In this document: positions 1 through 6,924 of the stretch, in pieces
Position numbering within the stretch: the stretch's first letter is position 1
How the letters are laid out: every line of letters begins with the position of its first letter
Assembly: GCF_004327285.1 (NCBI RefSeq)
Contig: NZ_QJUI01000017.1
Span: 1 to 64,000 of the forward strand
DNA: 64,000 bases
Direction: 5' to 3'
DNA from: Phytopseudomonas daroniae
GTDB lineage: Bacteria; Pseudomonadota; Gammaproteobacteria; Pseudomonadales; Pseudomonadaceae
Position numbers and translations under genes: made by a program
Notes under the pieces: generated by a model
Database searches by the model: none
Told to the model about the DNA's origin: nothing
Seen by the model: only the letters and a program-made list of their open reading frames with translations

Positions 1-60
1 GAGCTCAAACAATGGTGGCCCGGAGCACCTGATGCTCCCTTGCTGAGGCCTGATACATAG
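1..60 (+). CDS. possible 3' end of an upstream gene (partial)
   Basis: The first frame is open from base 1 for 19 codons and ends with TAG at 58-60. The deduced tail is ELKQWWPGAPDAPLLRPDT. It reads like a protein C-terminus, but it is too short to assign to a family and the start lies outside the window. It could equally be a chance open stretch. Confidence 0.25.
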   Translation, partial: ELKQWWPGAPDAPLLRPDT

Positions 61-117
61 ATGCAACCGGGTTTCTCTGTTCAAAGCGGGTTGACAGGTA
101 AAGGCGAGTCCATACAT

Positions 118-240
118 AGGATGGGTGAAACCCATCAATCGCCGATGGGTTTCACCTACGCGGCCCGATCCGTCCACTGCTCTGCGATCGCAATGGTGGA
201 TGAAAAGAGCGTCAGCTACGCGCCCCGATCCACCCTACGG
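118..240. repeat. composite palindromic intergenic repeat, copy A
   Basis: Two repeat types are joined here. The first part (118-158) carries GATGGGTGAAACCCATC and its inverted partner GATGGGTTTCACC. The second part (about 155-240) carries CCTACGCGGCCCGATCCGTC, then GGTGGATGAAAAGAGCGTC, and ends in TCCACCCTACGG. The same modules recur at 19161-19250, 21594-21682 and 27557-27643. It sits just past the 3' end of the monooxygenase gene read on the minus strand. Confidence 0.8.
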
Positions 241-276
241 CCGCTATCGCCTTGAAATGCTTATGGCGCTGGAGCG

Positions 277-1599
277 CTAACGTGGGTTGCGGGGAATTTC
301 CAGGCCCAGGCTCTCGCGCAACGTGCTGCCTTCGTACTCACGGCGATAAACCCCGCGTTCCTGCAGAATCGGCACGACCTGTTCGGTGAAGCGGCGAAAT
401 TGCTCCGGGTGGCCGATGTAGATATTGAAGCCATCCAGCGCCTGGGCCTCGAACCAGCGAATCATTTCGTTGGCCACGGTTTCGGCAGAGCCGACGAAGC
501 CGTTTGGCCTGAGTGTCAGGCCGTTGGCGACCGCCTGGCGTAGCGTCCAGCCCTTGCTCACGGCCATGTCGGTAGCGGCCTTGGCGGCGGTGTAGAAGCT
601 GCTGCGGGCGTATTCCAGAGCCTGCACCGGGAACGGTGCATCGAGGTCGTACTGGCGGAAGTCATGCCAGCCGAAGGAGCGACCGAACTCGGCCAGGGCC
701 TGGTCGAAACTATGGTCGACGTCGTGGTAATGCCGCTCGATCTCGCGGGCCTGCTCGTCGGTATCGCCGATGTAGATCTGCGCGCCCGGCAGGATGATGA
801 TCTCATCGGGATTTCGCCCCTGGCGCTGCGCCCGTTCCTTGATATCGCGATAGAACGCCTGGCCCTTCTCCACACTCGGCGTGTGGGTGAACACCACGTC
901 GGCGATGCTCGCGCCCAGGTCGCGACCCTGTCGGGAATCGCCGGCCTGGAAGATCACCGGTTGGCCCTGGGGCGAACGCTGGATGTTCAGCGGGCCCACC
1001 ACCGAGAAATGCTCGCCCTTGTGGTGCAGCGCATGCAGTTTGCTGCGGTCGAGGAACTGACCGGTTTCGCGGTTGCGTGGCAGGGCATCGTCCTCGTAGG
1101 ACTGCCACAGCTTCTGCACCACCTGTACATGCTCCAGGGCACGACCATAGCGGGTGTCGTAATCGTAATGCTCGTCGCGTCCATAATTGCCGGCGGTACC
1201 GGCATCGCCACTGGTGACCACGTTCCAGCCGGCGCGACCCTTGCTGATCAAGTCCAGCGAGGCCAATCGGCGGGCGACGTTGAATGGCTCGTTGTAGGAG
1301 GTGGTCAGGGTGCCGACCAAACCGATATGCCGAGTGCTCACCGCCAGTGCCGAGAGCAGCGTGAGCGGTTCCAGCCGGTTGAGGTAATGCGGTGGCGAAT
1401 CCGCGGTGATGAACTGGCTGTCGACGATGAAGATCAGGTCGAACAGCGCAGACTCGGCCTGCCGGGCCAGGTCGATGAACCAGTCGATGTTCACGCTGGC
1501 GTCCGCGGGAATCGCCGGATCGTGCCAGAGATTATGTCGCCCCGGCCCACCGACGCCCATGGGCACCGCACCAAGCTTTATCTGTCGTTTGCTACTCAT
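277..1599 (-). CDS. LLM-class flavin-dependent monooxygenase (NtaA/SnaA/DszA family)
   Basis: A protein of about 440 residues, the usual length for the FMN-dependent nitrilotriacetate-monooxygenase type (NtaA, EmoA, DszA, SnaA). These TIM-barrel enzymes use FMNH2 from a separate reductase and O2 to cleave C-N or C-S bonds. Family marks are the N-terminal KRQIKLGA strand, LNRLEPLTLLSALA, the GRAGWNVVTS block near residue 125, PLNIQRSPQGQPVIFQAG, and the C-terminal YRREYEGSTLRESLGL. The start chosen (1599) gives MSSKRQIKLGA, matching the paralogue at 4774; an ATG at 1608 is also possible. It is divergent from the oxidoreductase operon at 1807 across an AT-rich control region. The substrate cannot be read from sequence. 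Confidence 0.93.
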   Translation of the reverse strand: MSSKRQIKLGAVPMGVGGPGRHNLWHDPAIPADASVNIDWFIDLARQAESALFDLIFIVDSQFITADSPPHYLNRLEPLTLLSALAVSTRHIGLVGTLTTSYNEPFNVARRLASLDLISKGRAGWNVVTSGDAGTAGNYGRDEHYDYDTRYGRALEHVQVVQKLWQSYEDDALPRNRETGQFLDRSKLHALHHKGEHFSVVGPLNIQRSPQGQPVIFQAGDSRQGRDLGASIADVVFTHTPSVEKGQAFYRDIKERAQRQGRNPDEIIILPGAQIYIGDTDEQAREIERHYHDVDHSFDQALAEFGRSFGWHDFRQYDLDAPFPVQALEYARSSFYTAAKAATDMAVSKGWTLRQAVANGLTLRPNGFVGSAETVANEMIRWFEAQALDGFNIYIGHPEQFRRFTEQVVPILQERGVYRREYEGSTLRESLGLEIPRNPR

Positions 1600-1608
1600 A
1601 TAGCCCAT

Positions 1609-1806
1609 CCCAAAAGCCCTTTCACAGCCCTCATTAAATACTTATTACTGATATTTAAAAACATATTAGATAAGTAAATTACATAATTAGCTTAGAACCA
1701 GAAAGACTTTCACAGCAATTCCTTAGAGGGATAAGGTCAACCCCAGACCGACCCCTTTCCTGGTGGAGGCCGTCTTCCACGACCAATACCAGGAGCCTGT
1801 TCTGCT
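1609..1806. promoter_or_regulatory. AT-rich divergent control region
   Basis: This is 198 bp between two divergent starts. Bases 1635-1700 are very AT-rich (TTAAAAACATATTAGATAAG and similar) against a background above 60% GC. It must hold the promoters for the minus-strand monooxygenase and the plus-strand oxidoreductase operon. I could not fix a convincing -35/-10 pair or a sigma-54 TGGCAC/TTGC element. Control by CysB or another sulfur regulator is an inference from context only. Confidence 0.5.
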
Positions 1807-3399
1807 ATGACCACCCGCCTTCCACTACTGCTGTCTGCCGACGTGCTGGTCATCGGCGGCGGCCTGGCCGGCACCTGGGCAGCGGTGGCAGCAGCTCGTG
1901 AGGGCGTACGGGTGGTGCTGGCGGAAAAGGGCTATTGCGGCACCAGCGGCGTGACCGCCACCGCTGGCCCCGGCCACTGGTGGGTACCGCCGGAGCAGCG
2001 TCAGGCAGCCATCGACAAGCGCGTGGCGAGTGCAGCCAGGCTGGGTGATGCGGGCTGGATGGCACGTATTCTGGAAACCACCTGGCAAACCCTGCCGAGC
2101 CTCGACCGTCTCTACGACTTTCCACGCAACGAGCGTGGTGAAAAACAGTATCGCGCCCTGCGTGGCCCGGAATACATGCGTGCCATGCGCCAACTGGCGG
2201 TGGAGCATGGCGTCACCCTGCTCGACCAGAGCCCGGCCCTGGAACTGCTGAAGAACGATCAGGGCGAACTGGCCGGCGCTCGCGGCCTGCAACGCCAGCA
2301 ACAGCGTGAATGGCAGGTGCAGGCGCCCGCCGTGGTACTCACCACCGGTGGCTGCGCCTTCCATTCACGCCTGCTCGGCAGCCAGAACAACACCGGCGAC
2401 GGCTACCTGATGGGCGTGGAAGCCGGCGCCGAGCTGTCCGGCATGGAGTTCTCCAGCTACTACTGCATCGCCCCGGCGAACAGCACCATGACCCGCTCGA
2501 TGGTCTACACCTTCGGCCGCTACTTCGATGCCAGCGGCCGTGAACTGGCGATCGCCCAGGGCCCGGATTTCAACCAGTCACTGGCGCGCGCATTGCTCGA
2601 AGGGCCGGTGTACTGCCGGCTCGACCGCATTCCCGAGGACATCCGGGCACGCCTGCCGTATGTGCAGCCGAACCTGATGCTGCCGTTCGACCGCAGCGGC
2701 ATCGACCCCTACCGCGACAAGTTTCCCGTCACCCTGCACGGCGAAGGCACCATCCGTGGCGTCGGCGGTTTGCGCCTGGTCGACAGCGACTGCCAGACAC
2801 GCCTGCCCGGCCTGTTCGCTGCCGGCGATGCTGCCAGTCGCGAGGCGGTGACCGGAGCGATATCCGGTGGTGGCGCAGTGAACTCCTCCTGGGCGCTGTC
2901 CTCCGGACAATGGGCCGGACGTGGCGCCGCGAACCATGCGCGGCAGCACCCCGGCCATACCTCAAGCATCCACGGCACCGCACGTGTCGGGCTGTTGCCC
3001 ATCGGCATCGACCGCGACGACAGCACCGAGCTGATCCGCGCGGTGCAGAACGAAATGCACCCCTACGACAAGAACCTGTTTCGCAGCGGCGAGCAGCTGC
3101 AGCGCTCGCTGAACGCGCTGGACAATGCCTGGGATCGGCTGCGCGAGCAGAGCCGTGCCAGCGATACCGGCGCCCTGCTGCGCTGGCGAGAAACGGCGGC
3201 GATGCTCGCCACCGCCCGCTGGTGCTACGGCAGCGCTCTGGCGCGCAAGGAAAGTCGCGGTATGCACCAGCGCAGCGATGCCCCGGCACAATCCACCCGC
3301 TTCGATCTGCACCTGCACAGCGGCGGGCTGGATGCGCCCTGGGTGCGCCGCGTGCCGCTGCCGATGAGCACCGCTCCCCGTGCGGAGATACCGGCATGA
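1807..3399 (+). CDS. FAD-dependent oxidoreductase, AprA / fumarate-reductase flavoprotein-like
   Basis: A 530-residue flavoprotein. Residues 13-22 hold the dinucleotide-binding motif VLVIGGGLAG; a second FAD segment near residues 180-215 reads LTTGGCAFHS then TGDGYLMGVEAGAELSGMEF. The C-terminal FAD contact is GLFAAGDAA. This layout is that of fumarate-reductase, succinate-dehydrogenase and APS-reductase alpha subunits. Where fumarate reductase has MEFVQFHPT, this protein has MEFSSYYCI, so it is not a standard fumarate reductase. Its stop overlaps the ferredoxin start (ATGA, 3396-3399), and a sulfonate-type binding protein follows, so a redox step on a sulfur compound or on sulfite is plausible but unproven. 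Confidence 0.85.
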   Translation: MTTRLPLLLSADVLVIGGGLAGTWAAVAAAREGVRVVLAEKGYCGTSGVTATAGPGHWWVPPEQRQAAIDKRVASAARLGDAGWMARILETTWQTLPSLDRLYDFPRNERGEKQYRALRGPEYMRAMRQLAVEHGVTLLDQSPALELLKNDQGELAGARGLQRQQQREWQVQAPAVVLTTGGCAFHSRLLGSQNNTGDGYLMGVEAGAELSGMEFSSYYCIAPANSTMTRSMVYTFGRYFDASGRELAIAQGPDFNQSLARALLEGPVYCRLDRIPEDIRARLPYVQPNLMLPFDRSGIDPYRDKFPVTLHGEGTIRGVGGLRLVDSDCQTRLPGLFAAGDAASREAVTGAISGGGAVNSSWALSSGQWAGRGAANHARQHPGHTSSIHGTARVGLLPIGIDRDDSTELIRAVQNEMHPYDKNLFRSGEQLQRSLNALDNAWDRLREQSRASDTGALLRWRETAAMLATARWCYGSALARKESRGMHQRSDAPAQSTRFDLHLHSGGLDAPWVRRVPLPMSTAPRAEIPA

Positions 3400-3758
3400 T
3401 CGAACTGATCCTCAGCGACCGTTGCGACGGCTGCAATCAATGTGTCGCCGCCTGCCCCAGCGACGTGCTCGCGGTCGGCGCCGATGGCACGCCCGTCATC
3501 GCCCGCCAGGCGGATTGCCAGACCTGCTTCATGTGCGAGCTGTATTGCAGCAGCGACGCCATCTACGTGCACCCCGACAGCGAACACGCCGTCACCCTCG
3601 ACCCCGAGCAGATCCGCGCCAGCGGCCTGCTTGGCCAGTACCGCCGCGACTCCGGCTGGAACGAATGGGCAAATGACCCGCGTTACGCCAACCAACACTG
3701 GCGCATGGAAGAAATCTTCGCCCTTGCCCGTAGCCAAGCCACAGCCAACGAAATTTAA
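3396..3758 (+). CDS. 2x[4Fe-4S] ferredoxin family protein, partner of the FAD oxidoreductase
   Basis: A 120-residue protein with two four-cysteine sets: C10, C13, C16, C20-P and C41, C44, C47, C51. This is the classic dicluster ferredoxin layout. The tail from about residue 60 is an extension with no clusters and many Trp/Tyr residues (SGWNEWAND). The ATG overlaps the TGA of the flavoprotein gene by 4 bases, so the two are probably made in equal amounts and form an AprA/AprB-like pair in which the ferredoxin feeds or drains the FAD. The gene ends 12 bp before the binding-protein gene. Confidence 0.88.
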   Translation: MIELILSDRCDGCNQCVAACPSDVLAVGADGTPVIARQADCQTCFMCELYCSSDAIYVHPDSEHAVTLDPEQIRASGLLGQYRRDSGWNEWANDPRYANQHWRMEEIFALARSQATANEI

Positions 3759-3770
3759 AGGAGACACCAC

Positions 3771-4754
3771 ATGTTGATCCGTACCCTTATCGCCAGCGTC
3801 CTCGGTAGCAGCCTGCTACTGGGTGGTTACGCCAGCGCCGCCGACCTCGAACCGCTGCGCGTCGCCAACCAGAAGTCCGGCATCAAGTTGCTGCTGCAGG
3901 CAGCAGGTGAACTTGATGACGTGCCCTATACCATCGACTTCTCCGAATTCCCCGCCGCCGCACCGCTCGGCGAAGCGCTGAACGCCGGAGCCGTGGATAT
4001 CGGCGGTCTGGGCGATGCGCCCTATGTGTTCGCTCTTGGTGCCGGGGCTCCGCTGAAGGTGGTGGAGATCATCAAGCGCGATGGTCGCTACACCACGTCG
4101 ATCCTCGTGCCCAAGGACTCGCCGCTGAAGACCGTGGCGGATCTCAAGGGACAACGCATCGTCACCAACCGTGGTTCCGTCGGCCACTTCCTGGTGATCA
4201 AGGCGCTGCGCGAAGCGGGCCTGAAAACCTCGGACGTGACCTTCGTCAACCTGCTGCCCACCGACGCACGCAGTGCTCTGGAAAGCGGCGCAGCGGATGC
4301 CTGGTCGACCTGGGATCCCTACACCACCATCGCCATTACCCAGAATGACGCGCGCATTCTGCGCGACAGCAACGACCTGCTCACCAACCATTTCTACCTG
4401 GCCGCCACACAGAAAGCCGTCGATGGTAAACGCCCGCAACTGGAAGACTTCGTCAAGCGCGTGGAGCGTGCCTTTCTCTGGGCCAACGACAATCACCAGG
4501 CCTATGCCGAAGCCCAGGCTCGGGTAACGGGCCTGCCGGTCGCGGTGCATCTGGAGTCCGTCCAGGAAACCACCCACTCGCGCGCCGAGATCACCGATGA
4601 AGTCATCAGCAACCTGCAGCAGGTCTCGGACATCTACCTGGAAGAAGGCGTACTGACCCGCGCCGTGGATGTATCCCAGGGCTTCGACCCGAGCTTCAAC
4701 GCCGCCCGTGCCGAACAACCGGGCAAAGCGGTTGCCCAGGCGCAACCTCAGTAA
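3771..4754 (+). CDS. ABC transporter substrate-binding protein, aliphatic sulfonate (SsuA-like) family
   Basis: A 327-residue periplasmic protein. The leader of about 23 residues ends ASA before ADLEPLRVA, a typical signal peptidase I site. Family marks are the opening LRVANQKSGIKLLLQAAG, then GAVDIGGLGDAPYVFALGAG and AWSTWDPYTT, all seen in SsuA/TauA-type sulfonate binders. A clear AGGAG lies just before the ATG. No permease or ATPase gene follows, so it must use a transporter encoded elsewhere. It is co-transcribed with the flavoprotein/ferredoxin pair and a monooxygenase, which points to an organosulfur ligand. Confidence 0.9.
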   Translation: MLIRTLIASVLGSSLLLGGYASAADLEPLRVANQKSGIKLLLQAAGELDDVPYTIDFSEFPAAAPLGEALNAGAVDIGGLGDAPYVFALGAGAPLKVVEIIKRDGRYTTSILVPKDSPLKTVADLKGQRIVTNRGSVGHFLVIKALREAGLKTSDVTFVNLLPTDARSALESGAADAWSTWDPYTTIAITQNDARILRDSNDLLTNHFYLAATQKAVDGKRPQLEDFVKRVERAFLWANDNHQAYAEAQARVTGLPVAVHLESVQETTHSRAEITDEVISNLQQVSDIYLEEGVLTRAVDVSQGFDPSFNAARAEQPGKAVAQAQPQ

Positions 4755-4773
4755 ACCGACAGGAGAAACTTCC

Positions 4774-6108
4774 ATGAGCAAACGACAGATCAAGCTCGGT
4801 GCCATGATTCATGGCGTTGGCCACGGCTGGGGCGAGTGGCGCCATCCGAACGCCCTGGCCGATGCCAGCGTGAACTTCGGCTACTACAAGCAGCAGGCCA
4901 AGCTGGCCGAGGGCGCCAAGTTCGACTTCGCCTTCATCGCCGACAGCCTGCATATCCACGCCAAGTCCAGCCCGCACTACCTCAACCGCTTCGAGCCGCT
5001 GACCATCCTCTCGGCGCTGGCTGCGGTCACGGAAAACATCGGCCTGGTGGCGACCGTCACGGTCAGCTACACCGAGCCGTTCCAGGTGGCGCGCCAGTTC
5101 GCTTCCCTCGACCACATCAGCGGCGGCCGCGCCGGCTGGAACGTGGTCACCTCGTGGCTCTCCGGCACCGCCGACAACTTCGGCAAGGCCGAGCATCCGC
5201 CGCATGCCGTGCGTTATCGGATCGCCCGCGAGCACGTGAACGTGGTCAAGGGCCTCTGGGATTCCTGGGAAGACGACGCCTTCACCCGCGACAAGGAAAG
5301 CGGCGAATTCTTCGACCCGGACAAGCTGCATACCCTCAATCACCAAGGCGAGTTCTTCAAGGTCAAGGGCCCGCTCAACATCCAGCGCTCACGCCAGGGC
5401 CAGCCGCTGATTTTCCAGGCCGGCACCTCCGACGACGGCCGCAACTTCGCCGCGCAGAACGCCGATGCGATCTTCGTCAGCCCCGAATCGTTCAGCGAAG
5501 CGCGGGCCTACTACCAGGATCTCAAGCAGCGCGCCGCCAAGGCCGGACGCAACCCGGACGAGCTGTTCATCCTGCCCGGCATCCGCCCGATCATCGGCCG
5601 CGATGCCGAGGAAGTGGAAAGCCGCTACCAGCAGGCCGTCGACCTGGTCAGCATCGAAGACGCCATCGTCGCCCTCGGCCGGCCGTTCAACGACTACGAC
5701 TTCACCGGCCATGACCTGGACGCGCCCTTCCCCGACCTCGGCGACCTGGGCAGCAACAGCCACAAGGGCTCGTCGGATCGCATCAAACAACAGGCCCGCG
5801 AAGAGAACCTGACCCTGCGTGAAGTCGCCCTGCGCTTCTCGCGGCCACGACGCGATTTCGTCGGCACCCCGGAGGAAGTGGCCAACGCCCTGCAGGACTG
5901 GTTCGAAGATGGCGCCGCCGACGGCTTCATCGTCAACTCGCTGCTGCCCGACGGCCTGCAGTACTTCACCGAATACGTGGCGCCGCTGCTACAAGCGCGG
6001 GGCCTGCTGCGCCGCGAATACCAGGGCCAGACCCTGCGTGACAACTTCGGCCTGGCCGTCCCCGCCAACCGCAACACCCTGCGCCGCGTACAAGGAGAAG
6101 TGGCATGA
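4774..6108 (+). CDS. LLM-class flavin-dependent monooxygenase (NtaA/SnaA/DszA family)
   Basis: 444 residues beginning MSKRQIKLGAM, with AGGAG 8 bases upstream of the ATG. It carries the family blocks LNRFEPLTILSALAAVT, GGRAGWNVVTSWLSGTADNF, PLNIQRSRQGQPLIFQAG and the C-terminal RREYQGQTLRDNFGL. It is expected to use reduced FMN from a partner reductase to oxygenate and cleave a sulfonated, sulfone or amine substrate. It follows the binding-protein gene by 19 bp and overlaps the redoxin gene by 4 bp (ATGA). The opening strand is nearly the same as in the protein at 277-1599. Confidence 0.93.
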   Translation: MSKRQIKLGAMIHGVGHGWGEWRHPNALADASVNFGYYKQQAKLAEGAKFDFAFIADSLHIHAKSSPHYLNRFEPLTILSALAAVTENIGLVATVTVSYTEPFQVARQFASLDHISGGRAGWNVVTSWLSGTADNFGKAEHPPHAVRYRIAREHVNVVKGLWDSWEDDAFTRDKESGEFFDPDKLHTLNHQGEFFKVKGPLNIQRSRQGQPLIFQAGTSDDGRNFAAQNADAIFVSPESFSEARAYYQDLKQRAAKAGRNPDELFILPGIRPIIGRDAEEVESRYQQAVDLVSIEDAIVALGRPFNDYDFTGHDLDAPFPDLGDLGSNSHKGSSDRIKQQAREENLTLREVALRFSRPRRDFVGTPEEVANALQDWFEDGAADGFIVNSLLPDGLQYFTEYVAPLLQARGLLRREYQGQTLRDNFGLAVPANRNTLRRVQGEVA

Positions 6109-6791
6109 GCGAATCCCTCAACCATCTGCTCGCAGAATTGCATGCCGAGCGCGTGCGTACCTGGGTGCCCGAGGCGCTGAAAGTGAATATCGACCAGCGT
6201 CAGAAACTGGTCGACGAGGCGCGCCATGAAACCTTCGTCAAAGCCGGCGACAGCGTCGAGCCGTTCGAGCTGCTCAAGGTCGAAGGCGGCACCCTGAGCC
6301 TCGAACAACTGGTCGCCAACGGCCCCGCGGTGCTGGTGTTCTTCCGCTTCGCCGGCTGCCCGGCGTGCAACATCGCCATACCCTACTACGAGCGCAACCT
6401 GCAGCCGGCGCTGCGCGAACGCGGCGTGCCTCTGCTGGCAGTGAGCCCGCAGGTGCCGGAGCGCCTGGTGGAAATTCGCGACAAGCACCAGTTGACCCTG
6501 CAGGTGGCCAGCGACAGGGACAACCAACTGGCCAGACGCTTCGGCGTGCTCTACGAATTCGACCAAGCCTCGCGCCGGGCCTCGCTGAGCAAGGGGGCGG
6601 GCATTGGCGAGGTCACCGGCACCGGTACCTGGGAACTGCCGCAGCCAACCGTGGTGGTGATCGGCAGCGACCGCCGCGTGCACTTCGCCGAAGTCAGCCC
6701 GGACTGGCTGGTACGCAGCGAGGCACAGCCGATCATCGATGCGGTGGATACCCTGCTCGAGCAACAAAACCTTCTGACCAAAAGCGCCTAG
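6105..6791 (+). CDS. AhpC/TSA-type redoxin with CxxC motif
   Basis: 228 residues of thioredoxin fold. The segment PAVLVFFRFAGCPACN (residues 74-89) holds C85 and C88 in the active-site position, followed by LRERGVPLLAVSPQVPE, the peroxiredoxin-like second half. No signal peptide is seen, so it should be cytoplasmic. The ATG overlaps the stop of the monooxygenase gene. In this setting it could reduce peroxide leaking from flavin monooxygenases or act as a thiol reductant for sulfite or sulfur intermediates; neither is shown by sequence. Confidence 0.85.
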   Translation: MSESLNHLLAELHAERVRTWVPEALKVNIDQRQKLVDEARHETFVKAGDSVEPFELLKVEGGTLSLEQLVANGPAVLVFFRFAGCPACNIAIPYYERNLQPALRERGVPLLAVSPQVPERLVEIRDKHQLTLQVASDRDNQLARRFGVLYEFDQASRRASLSKGAGIGEVTGTGTWELPQPTVVVIGSDRRVHFAEVSPDWLVRSEAQPIIDAVDTLLEQQNLLTKSA

Positions 6792-6859
6792 ACAGGCACG
6801 ACAGCAGCTACCAGCCGGGAACGCTGGCGCACCACAGACAGGATTCCAGTCACCCACCA

Positions 6860-6888
6860 CGAGCCTGCGCCAAGCGCCCACAGGCTCG
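6860..6888. terminator. stem-loop between redoxin and TonB receptor genes
   Basis: CGAGCCTG at 6860-6867 pairs with CAGGCTCG at 6881-6888 across a 13-base loop. It is followed by a T-containing stretch (CTTCTTTTACTC). It lies 69 bp after the redoxin stop and 36 bp before the receptor start, so it may attenuate read-through. The T-run is imperfect. Confidence 0.4.
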
Positions 6889-6924
6889 CGGGAGACTTCT
6901 TTTACTCAGTGAAGGAAGTTGTAG

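Noticed and set aside
1609..1806. Sigma-54 (-24/-12) promoter for SfnR-type sulfur control
   Set aside because: No TGGCAC-N5-TTGC element could be read in this region or before 18010 or 23922.
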